Source: DASRDU01 sp035560235 (GTDB taxonomy: Bacteria; Acidobacteriota; Blastocatellia; RBC074). Taken from it: DNA of 64,000 nucleotides. Where the stretch lies: assembly GCA_035560235.1 (NCBI GenBank), contig DATMAG010000050.1:1-64000 (forward strand). Reading direction: 5' to 3'. Shown in pieces: positions 7,136 through 15,227 of the stretch. The translations under genes and the position numbers were made by a program. The notes beneath the pieces are model-generated. The model was not told where the DNA came from and made no database searches. It saw nothing but the letters and a program-made list of their open reading frames with translations. Position 1 is the stretch's first letter, and each line of letters opens with the position of its first letter.

Positions 7136-9179
7136 ATTGTCCCCACGTGCGTGGGGGTGAACCGGCGGCAACGCTGAAGCAGGCGATGCGAATCTTATTG
7201 TCCCCACGTGCGTGGGGGTGAACCGGACGCCAATGATGTGCTGGTCAGGCACGGCGCATTGTCCCCACGTGCGTGGGGGTGAACCGTAATTGCGGTCACA
7301 CAGTTTCGCGGCGTACCAATTGTCCCCACGTGCGTGGGGGTGAACCGATGCCCGTCACAGTACGTCCCTCGATGGATTTATTGTCCCCACGTGCGTGGGG
7401 GTGAACCGATGTCCGTGCAGAATCCGTTTACGCTGGCAAAATTGTCCCCACGTGCGTGGGGGTGAACCGCACTTTGTCATTTCATTTACCCAGAGGCGCG
7501 CATTGTCCCCACGTGCGTGGGGGTGAACCGGCGGCACAGCAGCAGGCGCCGCAGGCCGGATGATTGTCCCCACGTGCGTGGGGGTGAACCGGTCATCAGT
7601 CCGTTTATGATGCAATTCGTGTTCATTGTCCCCACGTGCGTGGGGGTGAACCGCTGTACCAGCAGAGCAGTGGTTTCTGTCTGCAATTGTCCCCACGTGC
7701 GTGGGGGTGAACCGCAATAGTCAATTCAGTGGTTCGCGTCCCGATCATTGTCCCCACGTGCGTGGGGGTGAACCGTACAACTGCGCCTGGTCATCATTGG
7801 GGTCAACATTGTCCCCACGTGCGTGGGGGTGAACCGAAGGGCCTGCTGGAAAAGGTGCGCCACAGGGCATTGTCCCCACGTGCGTGGGGGTGAACCGTGA
7901 TTCGGTGGCCCTCTCGCAACTGCGCGACAATTGTCCCCACGTGCGTGGGGGTGAACCGGTTCGCGGGCAGTCTGTCAAAATGCCAGGACTATTGTCCCCA
8001 CGTGCGTGGGGGTGAACCCGCGCTGAATGCTGGTCTGGATTGCCTGATTCCATTGTCCCCACGTGCGTGGGGGTGAACCGCAGAGCATCTGACAAACGCT
8101 CTGCTTCGTTCAATTGTCCCCACGTGCGTGGGGGTGAACCTGGATTTTTCGATGCGGGCAAGCCGCTGCTCTGATTGTCCCCACGTGCGTGGGGGTGAAC
8201 CGATGCAGAAGACTCTGCGGAGTCCGGCGAGGCGATTGTCCCCACGTGCGTGGGGGTGAACCGTGTTCCTGTTCACTATCGCCGCTTCCGCTGCCATTGT
8301 CCCCACGTGCGTGGGGGTGAACCGGGCAGATACGCTGTCCCGTAAAGCAGCAGGTCATTGTCCCCACGTGCGTGGGGGTGAACCGGTGATCCCGTCCCTC
8401 AGGGCACACACGTCCACATTGTCCCCACGTGCGTGGGGGTGAACCGGAATAGTTCTGCAGCGCCGTGGCGGTGATTGCCATTGTCCCCACGTGCGTGGGG
8501 GTGAACCAACGCGCGGCACTTGAATGCATTGAAAGGCACCATTGTCCCCACGTGCGTGGGGGTGAACCGGCCGACGGCACGCACCTGATCGCGCCAGGCC
8601 TATTGTCCCCACGTGCGTGGGGGTGAACCGACCTTTTTTGTAAAATTTTTATGTTCCTGATTATTGTCCCCACGTGCGTGGGGGTGAACCGAGCGCATCT
8701 GGTTTTCGCCACACTGCCTTCGGATTGTCCCCACGTGCGTGGGGGTGAACCGGCGATCCGCTGCTTCCTCTGAAGCGGGAGAAGATTGTCCCCACGTGCG
8801 TGGGGGTGAACCGGCACGTTCCAGCGTTCGTGATATTCCCAGATCATTGTCCCCACGTGCGTGGGGGTGAACCGCCGCGCCGATTCGGCTGCCAGCGGGA
8901 TTGCTCATTGTCCCCACGTGCGTGGGGGTGAACCGGGATAACTATGAACTGGCTGACGCGAAAACTCATTGTCCCCACGTGCGTGGGGGTGAACCGGCGT
9001 GGTGGCGCGATCGGGCGCGCAGCGTGGCATTGTCCCCACGTGCGTGGGGGTGAACCGTTCGCTGAGAACATTGATTTCAGCCGCCCGGTATTGTCCCCAC
9101 GTGCGTGGGGGTGAACCGACCGCGACCAGCAAGAGACCGCGCCACGCCGCATTGTCCCCACGTGCGTGGGGGTGAACCG
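7136..9179 (+). CRISPR. Type I-E CRISPR array, 34 repeats and 33 spacers
   Basis: The repeats are 29 nt, starting ATTGTCCCCACG and ending GGGGGTGAACCG, with a 7-bp palindrome CCCCACG-TG-CGTGGGG that forms the Cas6e hairpin. The period is 61 nt: 31 spacers are 32 nt and two are 33 nt (7592-7624 and 8447-8479). The first 28 repeat bases are identical in all 34 copies. Only base 29 varies: C in the repeat at 7991, T at 8113 and A at 8480. There is no decayed terminal repeat. The uniform repeats, with intact cas1 and cas2 upstream, suggest an active locus. I recognise no spacer origin; the spacer at 8631-8662 is strikingly AT-rich. Confidence 0.99.
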
Positions 9180-9180
9180 C

Positions 9181-9210
9181 TTGACAGCCGACGTGTCTCC
9201 TGCTCAGAAT
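9181..9210 (+). promoter_or_regulatory. Promoter for the fluoride operon
   Basis: A perfect -35 box TTGACA at 9181-9186 and a -10 like CAGAAT at 9205-9210 (18-nt spacer) lie one base after the last CRISPR repeat and about 30 nt before the riboswitch aptamer. The position fits transcription of the crcB operon. Confidence 0.55.
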
Positions 9211-9241
9211 CTGCCGACAGGACGGATAACAGATTCACTGA

Positions 9242-9296
9242 GGCGATGGGGTTCGCCCTGAAGCACTCCGCAACGGTGCGGAGTTGATGACTCCTG
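9242..9296 (+). ncRNA. Fluoride riboswitch (crcB motif)
   Basis: The element matches the fluoride aptamer layout: first stem with its loop, GGCGATGGGGTTCGCC (9242-9257); a 7-bp second hairpin, ACTCCGC/GCGGAGT (9265-9284); and the conserved closing segment TGATGACTCCT (9285-9295). GGGGTT in the first loop can pair with GACTCC to form the aptamer pseudoknot. It precedes crcB, the standard target. Fluoride binding is expected to stabilise the pseudoknot and permit read-through. Confidence 0.93.
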
Positions 9297-9335
9297 ATCC
9301 CGGGCGGTTGGGTCCGGGGCGGGAGTTTTTATTTT
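9290..9335 (+). terminator. Riboswitch-controlled intrinsic terminator
   Basis: ACTCC at 9290-9294 pairs with GGAGT at 9322-9326, and CCCGG at 9299-9303 with CCGGG at 9314-9318, followed by a U-rich run (GTTTTTATTTT). The ACTCC strand is the same strand needed for the aptamer pseudoknot, so terminator and fluoride-bound aptamer exclude each other: an ON switch. Confidence 0.85.
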
Positions 9336-9375
9336 GTCCTCAACGCGGCTCAGTCCTGAGTGAGGAGGCAGACAA

Positions 9376-9822
9376 TTGAACAAACTGGTCGTTGTGGCGC
9401 TTGGCGGCGCGCTCGGTGCGCTCGCGCGGTACTGGCTCGGCGGGCTGATCAGTGCGCGGTGGCCGACGCAGTTTCCGCTCGGCACTTTCGTGATCAATCT
9501 CACCGGGTCGTTTATCATCGGGTTTTTCCTGACGCTCGTCAGCCAGCGCCTCACCATTCATCCGCACTGGCGGCTGCTGGTTGCGGTCGGCTTTGTCGGC
9601 GCGTATACCACTTTCTCGACCTTCGAGTATGAAACGCTCAGACTGATCGAGGAAGGCAACCTGCTGAGCGCGGCGCTCAATGTCATTCTCAGTGTCGCGC
9701 TCGGGTTCATTGCCGTGTGGCTGGGAGTCGTGGCGGCGCGCAGGATTTATCTGCCGCCTGAGTCAGTGGCGCAGCTTCAGGCGCTCATCTCGCAACTGAG
9801 CGGAACGAAGCCCGGAGACTGA
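9376..9822 (+). CDS. crcB: Fluoride channel CrcB/FluC
   Basis: This is a small dual-topology membrane protein that exports fluoride. The 148-aa product has four hydrophobic segments and the family motifs GGALGALARYWLGG near the N-terminus, GTFVINLTGSFIIGF (with the pore Asn), and GFVGAYTTFSTFEYET (the TTFSTF phenylalanine-box region). The start is TTG 9376, chosen for the strong site GAGGAGG at 9362-9368. The riboswitch and terminator lie directly upstream, and the DUF190 gene begins 3 nt after the stop. Confidence 0.96.
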   Translation: MNKLVVVALGGALGALARYWLGGLISARWPTQFPLGTFVINLTGSFIIGFFLTLVSQRLTIHPHWRLLVAVGFVGAYTTFSTFEYETLRLIEEGNLLSAALNVILSVALGFIAVWLGVVAARRIYLPPESVAQLQALISQLSGTKPGD

Positions 9823-9825
9823 GCC

Positions 9826-10218
9826 ATGAACGAGCAACCTGCAATGGCAAATCAGACTGAACTGGTCCCGGCCGCCAGGCTCAGGGTCTTCATCACTGAA
9901 GAGGACGCCGCTCATCACCAGGCGCTCTGGCAGACGATTCTGCGGCTGCTGAAGGATGCGGGGGTGGCGGGCGCGACAGTCTTCAGAGGCACGGAAGGTT
10001 TCGGCGAGAGCCGGGTGATTCATACTGCGCGGCTTGAAATCATGAGCTGTAATCTGCCGATCATCATCGAGGCCGTTGATGCGCCGGAAAGGATTGAAGC
10101 AGTCACCCCGCGCCTCTCTGCGCTCGTCGCTTCAGGCCTGATCGAGATCAGCCGCACTTTCATTGTGAGGCCGGGCGCGGCAGCGGCGGGCACTTTATCA
10201 GAGGAGAAATCATGCTGA
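9826..10218 (+). CDS. DUF190 (PII-like) family protein, single domain
   Basis: A 130-aa soluble protein. Residues about 18-115 form one DUF190 domain: RLRVFITEEDAAHHQALWQ, AGVAGATVFRGTEGFGESRVIH, LPIIIEAVDAPERIEAVTPRL and GLIEISRTFIV. DUF190 proteins have a PII-like fold and are often encoded next to crcB; their role in fluoride handling is not established to my knowledge. The gene lies in the fluoride-riboswitch operon, and its stop overlaps the next start by 7 nt. Confidence 0.9.
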   Translation: MNEQPAMANQTELVPAARLRVFITEEDAAHHQALWQTILRLLKDAGVAGATVFRGTEGFGESRVIHTARLEIMSCNLPIIIEAVDAPERIEAVTPRLSALVASGLIEISRTFIVRPGAAAAGTLSEEKSC

Positions 10219-10928
10219 AGCCGGGACCGGCCAGGAAACTCGTCATCTACCTCAGCGAGCAGGATCGCTGGCAGCACGCGCCGGCTTACGAAGCCATTCT
10301 GCGTTTTCTGCACCAGCACGGCTGCGCCGGAGCGACTGTGACAAAGGCCATCGCGGGTTATGGCGCGCAGGGGCATTATCACGAAGCCACGCTCAAGCTC
10401 ACTGAAAATCTGCCGGTGCGCATTGAGGTGATCGAATCGGCGCAGAAGATCAGCGCGCTTCTGCCCTGGCTTCACGAGATGGTCACGAGCGGCCTGATCG
10501 AAGTGCAGGAGACTGAGGTCATCAAATGCGCCAGCCCGCAGCCGGAGGAATCAAAAGCGATGGAACACGTAAAGCTTGAAGGTCAGGCGAAGATGCTGCG
10601 CATTTACATCGGCGAGGATGACCGCTGGGAAGGCGAGCCGCTCTCTGAAGCGATTGTGAAGAAGCTGAGGATGATGGACATCGCCGGAGCCACTGTTTAC
10701 CGGGGCATTCTCGGTTACGGCGCAAACCAGCGCGTTCACAGGAGCGGTCTGCTGAATCTCTCGCGCGATCTGCCGCTGATGATTACCGTAGTTGATTCGC
10801 CCGAACAGATCGAGCGCGTCATTCCGGTGCTTGATGAGATGGTGGATGAAGGTCTGATCGTGCTTTCGGATGTGGAGGTCATCAAGTACGTTCACAACCG
10901 GCAGACCGGCAATGAGCCATCGCAGTAA
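10212..10928 (+). CDS. Tandem DUF190 protein (two PII-like domains fused)
   Basis: The 238-aa product contains two DUF190 domains in one chain: residues about 8-107 (KLVIYLSEQDRWQHAPAYE ... GLIEVQETEVIK) and about 124-228 (MLRIYIGEDDRWEGEPLSE ... GLIVLSDVEVIKYV). Both halves keep the pattern AGAT-V followed by GYGA and H. A Lys/Glu-rich linker joins them. With the upstream gene this makes three DUF190 domains in one fluoride operon. ATG 10212 follows GAGGAGAAATC. The stop is 3 nt from the end of the convergent P-ATPase gene. Confidence 0.92.
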   Translation: MLKPGPARKLVIYLSEQDRWQHAPAYEAILRFLHQHGCAGATVTKAIAGYGAQGHYHEATLKLTENLPVRIEVIESAQKISALLPWLHEMVTSGLIEVQETEVIKCASPQPEESKAMEHVKLEGQAKMLRIYIGEDDRWEGEPLSEAIVKKLRMMDIAGATVYRGILGYGANQRVHRSGLLNLSRDLPLMITVVDSPEQIERVIPVLDEMVDEGLIVLSDVEVIKYVHNRQTGNEPSQ

Positions 10929-10931
10929 CGA

Positions 10932-13403
10932 TCAGTTCAGCGTGCTGCGCGTCGTGCCCTGCACAATCTCCCGCTCGCGCAGCTTCATTGCGCCCCACGC
11001 CACCGCCACCACTGAAAGCGAACTGAGCGGCATAAGGATCGCCGTGACGAGCGGCGAAAGCTTCCCCGTGACCGCGAAGCCCAGACCGACCGCGTTGTAA
11101 ACGAGCGAAAGCAGAAAGGCTGCCTTCAGCACGCGCAGCGCATAGCGGGCGAAAGCGATGTAAACCGGCAGACGCTGCAGATTCTCTGCCGCAAGAATTC
11201 CGTCGCACGCGGGCGAGAAGGCGCCTGTGTCTTCGGTGAGCGCGATGCCGACATTGCTCTGTTTCAGCGCGCCCGCGTCATTGAGTCCGTCACCAATCAT
11301 CCCGACCACGCGGCCTTCAGTCTGAAGCCACTGCACAAAGCGCAGCTTGTCTTCGGGCGACTGATGAAATGCCAGCCTTCCTTCATCTGCGAAAAGAGGC
11401 TGAAGCGTTTCGCGTTCGTGATCGTTGTCGCCCGACAGCAGATAGAGTTCGCGGTCAGCGCGCAGCGAATCGAGCAGCCCGTCGAGTCCTTCGCGCCAGG
11501 CATTGCCCACACGGAAACAGCCGCGATAAGCGCCATCAACTGCCACGCAGACGCGCGCCGCCTGGCTGCCCGGCGCAGACGCTGCTCCCGTGAGTTCGGC
11601 AATCCAGGCGGGCGAACCGAGAGCCACGCGATGACCCCCGGCTTCACATTCAATGCCGCGACCGGCAGTTTCGTGAAAGCCGGTTGCGCGGGGTGAGGAT
11701 GAAACATTGAGCGAGGCGAGAATCTGACGGCTCAGCGGATGTGTCGAATGTTTCAGACAGGCGGCGATCAGCGCGCGTTCAGCTTCAGACAAAGGCTCGC
11801 CGTCAAAATGAACTTCGGCCTGCCCGGCGCGCGTGAGCGTTCCGGTCTTGTCAAAGACAATCGCATCGAGCGCCGCCAGATCAGGGACGACGCCGACGTT
11901 TCTGAGATAGAACTTCGCCTTGCCGAAGATCGCCACTGCCGCGCCCAGCGTGAACGGCGCAGCCAGTGTCAGCGCGCACGGACACGCAATGATCAGTACC
12001 GCCGTAAAAACATTGATCGCCTTGTCAGCGTCCGGCATCCACCACCACGCCGCAACTGTCGCAATCAGGCTGACGATGAGCGTGAAGTATTTGCCGAAGG
12101 CGTCAGTCAGATCCACAAGCGACGAACGCTTCTCCTTGCGAAAGGCCTCGTTGTTCCAGAGCTGCGTCAGATAGCTGTGCGAAGCTTCTCTGAGGACGGT
12201 GAACTCCGCGCCTGCGCCTGTGACGCGCCCGCCCGCATAGACCGTGTCGCCGCTGCTGATCGTGACCGGCTCCGATTCGCCGGTCACGAAGCTGTAATCA
12301 ATCTGCGCCGTATCAGAGAGCAGCACGCTGTCAGCCGGAACCAGTTCGCGATTCCGCACAAAGATCAGATCGCCCGCCCGCAGTCTTGAAACCGGCACGG
12401 CGCTTTCCTCATTGCCCTGGCGGAGCGTCACTGAGAGCGGAAAGTAAGAAGCATAGTTGCGGTCAAACGAGAGCGCATCGAAGGTCTTTTTCTGAAACAG
12501 CTTCCCGATCAGCAGAAAGAAGACCAGCCCGTTGAATGAATCGAGATAACCGGGGCCTGCGCCGCTGATGATGTCAAAAACACTGCGTCCGTAAAGCGCC
12601 GCGATGCCGAGCGCGACCGGCACATCGAGCGAGATTTTGCGCTGCCGCAGCGCGTACCACGACGAGACGAAGTAATCGGCGGCGCTGAAGAGCAGCACCG
12701 GAGTCGAGAAGAGAATGCTCAGCCAGCCGAAGAGCATTTTGAACTGCGCGCCCAGATTGCCGGTGCTGTCCAGATAATCGGGAAAGCTGAAGAGCATCAC
12801 GTTGCCGAAAGCGAATCCGGCGAGGCCGACTTTGAGCCACAACCGGCGCTGCTCTGCATCCGTGCGACGCGGCGGGCCCTGGAGCTGTGCAAGCCTGATC
12901 TCAGGTTCATACCCGAGCTTCGCGAGCAGTCCGGCGACTTCGCTCAGCCGGACTTCCCGTTCGCGAAAGGTGAGGGCAATCTCCTTTTTGAGAAAGTTGA
13001 CTTCAGAGCGCAGAATTGCCGGATTGATCCGATACAGATTTTCAAGCAGCCAGATGCACGATGCGCAGTGAATCTGCGGCAGCCGGAAGGTCGTCTTCGC
13101 AATCGTCCCGTCGCTGAACTGAATCAGCGCGCGGCGCACCGCTTCATCATCGAGGTATTCGAAGCGGCCCGGACGCGAGCGCTTGAAGGAAAGCCCGGCG
13201 CGCTCATCAAAATTGTAATAGGCGCAGAGATCGTTCTCCTGCAGCAGTTCGTAAACCGTCTGACAGCCGGTGCAGCAGAACGCCCGGCCATTTTTCAGGA
13301 GCGGTTCATCATCGCACTGCTCGCCGCAATGAAAGCAGACGGGCGCAGCCTGCGTTGTCTGAGTATCTTTCAGCAGAGAGGCGGAATTGACGGCTTCGTA
13401 CAT
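10932..13403 (-). CDS. Heavy-metal (Cu+) P-type ATPase, CcoI/FixI-like
   Basis: The 823-aa product has an N-terminal Cys-rich metal-binding segment (C23xxC26xxxC30 and C43C44xxC47), then a heavy-metal-associated domain with HCASC at 112-116, and a P1B core: TGES (374-377), CPC in transmembrane helix 6 (474-476), DKTGT with the phosphorylated Asp518, STHPLS, and GDGLNDAGAL near residue 735. The Cys-rich N-terminus preceding the HMA domain is the layout of CcoI/FixI, which supply copper for cbb3 oxidase assembly, but no cco genes are in the window. It stands alone on the minus strand, convergent with the fluoride operon. Confidence 0.93.
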   Translation of the reverse strand: MYEAVNSASLLKDTQTTQAAPVCFHCGEQCDDEPLLKNGRAFCCTGCQTVYELLQENDLCAYYNFDERAGLSFKRSRPGRFEYLDDEAVRRALIQFSDGTIAKTTFRLPQIHCASCIWLLENLYRINPAILRSEVNFLKKEIALTFREREVRLSEVAGLLAKLGYEPEIRLAQLQGPPRRTDAEQRRLWLKVGLAGFAFGNVMLFSFPDYLDSTGNLGAQFKMLFGWLSILFSTPVLLFSAADYFVSSWYALRQRKISLDVPVALGIAALYGRSVFDIISGAGPGYLDSFNGLVFFLLIGKLFQKKTFDALSFDRNYASYFPLSVTLRQGNEESAVPVSRLRAGDLIFVRNRELVPADSVLLSDTAQIDYSFVTGESEPVTISSGDTVYAGGRVTGAGAEFTVLREASHSYLTQLWNNEAFRKEKRSSLVDLTDAFGKYFTLIVSLIATVAAWWWMPDADKAINVFTAVLIIACPCALTLAAPFTLGAAVAIFGKAKFYLRNVGVVPDLAALDAIVFDKTGTLTRAGQAEVHFDGEPLSEAERALIAACLKHSTHPLSRQILASLNVSSSPRATGFHETAGRGIECEAGGHRVALGSPAWIAELTGAASAPGSQAARVCVAVDGAYRGCFRVGNAWREGLDGLLDSLRADRELYLLSGDNDHERETLQPLFADEGRLAFHQSPEDKLRFVQWLQTEGRVVGMIGDGLNDAGALKQSNVGIALTEDTGAFSPACDGILAAENLQRLPVYIAFARYALRVLKAAFLLSLVYNAVGLGFAVTGKLSPLVTAILMPLSSLSVVAVAWGAMKLREREIVQGTTRSTLN

Positions 13404-13455
13404 GACGGCGGGGAATCCAGGCTCAGACTCTGACTGGAAAGTGAATCAAAAGAGG

Positions 13456-13574
13456 CCCAATACCCGTCAATGGACTGCTTGAACTGGCGATCCACATGAA
13501 CTTTGTTGCCACACACGGTTCAGGTTTACCAGTTGCCAGTCATCAGACAAGCAGACCGGTTGACGGGTGTTGGG
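13456..13574. repeat. Long interrupted inverted repeat (about 33-nt arms)
   Basis: The outer arms CCCAATACCCGTCAA (13456-13470) and TTGACGGGTGTTGGG (13560-13574) match at 14 of 15 positions. The pairing continues inward with CTGCTTG/CAAGCAG and ACTGGC/GCCAGT, down to about 13488 and 13535. The right arm carries a short unpaired insert (CATCAGA). The RNA would form an extended stem-loop; the DNA could be a remnant of a small palindromic element. No gene is inside. Confidence 0.75.
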
Positions 13575-13811
13575 AAGAGAACAGCATAAGGAGATATGAT
13601 AACCACCTCTCCTCACCTCAACCGACTGCAAGTCGTATTCCGTCAGAGTCCGGCCCCGGGATCAGTGAATTTCTCCGCAGGTAACGGAGTCGTCGCTGAA
13701 CCGGCGCGAAATATTTCGCACGGCAGTGGGTGAAAAGTCACAACTCACTGATCCATTCGCGCGCAGGCAGTTTATCGGCATCTCCGCGCTCTCAGAGAAA
13801 ACAGCTCATCC

Positions 13812-13888
13812 CCGCAGTGACGAACTCATTCGATTGCCTGCCGGAGATCGCGGCTTTGGCGGCAGAACGAATGAATTCATCACTGCGG
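13812..13888 (-). repeat. Near-perfect 21-bp inverted repeat with stem-like interior
   Basis: Arms 13812-13832 and 13868-13888 match at 19 of 21 positions, and the interior contains a further CTGCCG/CGGCAG pairing. Both mismatches become G-U pairs only in RNA read from the minus strand, so if the hairpin acts as RNA the minus strand is the likely template. It may be a small structured RNA, an attenuator for the AstE-side region, or a REP-like element. Confidence 0.65.
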
Positions 13889-14016
13889 TGTGTGACCGGG
13901 CTGCTCGTGATGCGCGCCGGGCGGAAGCGCTCAGGAGAATGAGCAATAGCGCAGTGATTGTCTGGCACGAAGGTTGATTCCTTAAAACTGCTGGCGGTTT
14001 TTTGAGGAGAGTAATA

Positions 14017-15192
14017 ATGACCGGACAAATGGCGGCTGAACCTGTCATCAATCGCAGATTCCAGCGTCGGATTGGTTCTTACGGCGGTTATGCGCCCGGC
14101 CCGCTGGTGATTTGCATTGGCGGGATTCACGGCAACGAGCCTGCCGGAGTGCTGGCGCTGCAGCGGGTGCTGAGGCAGCTTGATAAATTAAGGCCTCATT
14201 TCAGGGGCGAACTGATTGCGCTGGCTGGCAACGTGCGGGCGCTCAACCACAGTTGCCGTTACCTGCACAAGGACCTGAACCGGATGTGGAACCCGGAACG
14301 GGTGCGCATGACAAAATCGCATCCGCTGGTTGAAGACAGTTTTCCCGAAGACCTCGAACAGCACGAACTGCTCTCAGCCATCGAAGCCGCGCTGGCCAGA
14401 AAGAAAGGCGACCCGGTCTTTCTCGATCTCCATACAACTTCATCCGAAGGCGCGCCGTTCGCGCTCATCAGCGACACGCTCATCAATCGCCGCTTCGCCT
14501 TTCAGCTTCGCGTGCCCGTCATTCTTGGACTCGAAGAAAATCTTGACGGCACGATTCTCAACTACATCAACGAACTCGGCTATGCGGCCATCGGTTTCGA
14601 GGGCGGGCAGCATCAGGCTCTGTCATCCATCAGAAATCACGAAGCCGCGATCTGGACGACGCTGGTCGTGGCCGGATGTCTTGATCCGCACGAAATTCCT
14701 GACTTCGAGCAGATGCGCCGCCGCACGGCCCGGGCCGCAGGCGGGCTGCCGTCAGTGCTCGAACTGCGTTACCGGCACGGCCTGCATCGTGACGATGAAT
14801 TTGTGATGGAGCCGGGTTTCAAAAACTTCCACCCTGTTACCAAAGGACGGTTGCTGGCGCTTGACCGGCGCGGCAAAGTGCGCGCCACAGAGAGCGGTTA
14901 TCTGTTTATGCCGCTCTATCAGAAGCTCGGTGACGACGGATTCTTTCTGATTCGCCGCGTCAACCCGGTCTGGCTGAAGGTGGCCGCGTGGCTGCGTCAC
15001 AAACGGGCCGACCGCATTCTGCCCCGGCTGCCGGGCATTCACGTCCTGCCGGGACACCCTGATTCACTCGTCATCAATACCCGCATCGCCCGCTGGTTTG
15101 TAATCGAAGTCTGTCACCTGATGGGCTTCCGCAAACATTCACAGAAGGAAGGCACGCTGATCGTCACACGCCGCAGGCAGTCGCCTGAGTAA
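14017..15192 (+). CDS. Succinylglutamate desuccinylase/aspartoacylase-like zinc hydrolase
   Basis: The 391-aa product belongs to the M14-like AstE/AspA superfamily of zinc-dependent amide hydrolases. Zinc ligands are visible: His38 and Glu41 in GGIHGNEPAG, and His139 in FLDLHTTS. The segment YLHKDLNRMWNP corresponds to the substrate-binding DxNR stretch. The C-terminal half (from about residue 230) is a beta-rich domain with VKTKGRLLALDRRGK-like pattern, as in AspA-type proteins. ATG 14017 follows GAGGAG at 14004-14009; TTG 14002 lies upstream of this site and is not used. The substrate cannot be read from the sequence. The stop overlaps an ATG (15192) of the next frame. Confidence 0.85.
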   Translation: MTGQMAAEPVINRRFQRRIGSYGGYAPGPLVICIGGIHGNEPAGVLALQRVLRQLDKLRPHFRGELIALAGNVRALNHSCRYLHKDLNRMWNPERVRMTKSHPLVEDSFPEDLEQHELLSAIEAALARKKGDPVFLDLHTTSSEGAPFALISDTLINRRFAFQLRVPVILGLEENLDGTILNYINELGYAAIGFEGGQHQALSSIRNHEAAIWTTLVVAGCLDPHEIPDFEQMRRRTARAAGGLPSVLELRYRHGLHRDDEFVMEPGFKNFHPVTKGRLLALDRRGKVRATESGYLFMPLYQKLGDDGFFLIRRVNPVWLKVAAWLRHKRADRILPRLPGIHVLPGHPDSLVINTRIARWFVIEVCHLMGFRKHSQKEGTLIVTRRRQSPE

Positions 15193-15227
15193 TGACGCAG
15201 CGGACGCTGCTTTTCGGAGGTCACACA

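Larger units (their letters stand above)
13404..14016. other. 613-bp divergent intergenic region, non-coding
   Basis: No convincing gene: the short frames on both strands have no family features and run through the inverted repeats. It holds two long inverted repeats (listed separately), a perfect 14-bp palindrome GCGAAATATTTCGC at 13706-13719, and presumably the promoters of the divergent P-ATPase and AstE-like genes, which I cannot place with confidence. Confidence 0.7.

Noticed and set aside
7355..9161. Several long minus-strand frames over the CRISPR array with peptides such as GSPPRTWGQ, RFTPTHVGT and VHPHARGDN
   Set aside because: They are translations of the 29-nt repeat in its three frames, broken by spacers; a known source of false proteins. 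The array itself explains the region.
9180..9240. A tRNA or a second CRISPR-related RNA after the array
   Set aside because: The stretch shows a promoter and the riboswitch leader but no cloverleaf or anti-repeat; no tRNA or rRNA was seen anywhere in the window.
11739..12389. 216-aa plus-strand frame inside the P-type ATPase
   Set aside because: It is antisense to a gene with all P1B motifs intact and contains only charged, domain-less sequence.
13726..13977. Small plus-strand frame in the 613-bp intergenic region (83 aa)
   Set aside because: It passes through the inverted repeat, has no ribosome site and no domain, and a competing frame with equal length exists on the other strand.
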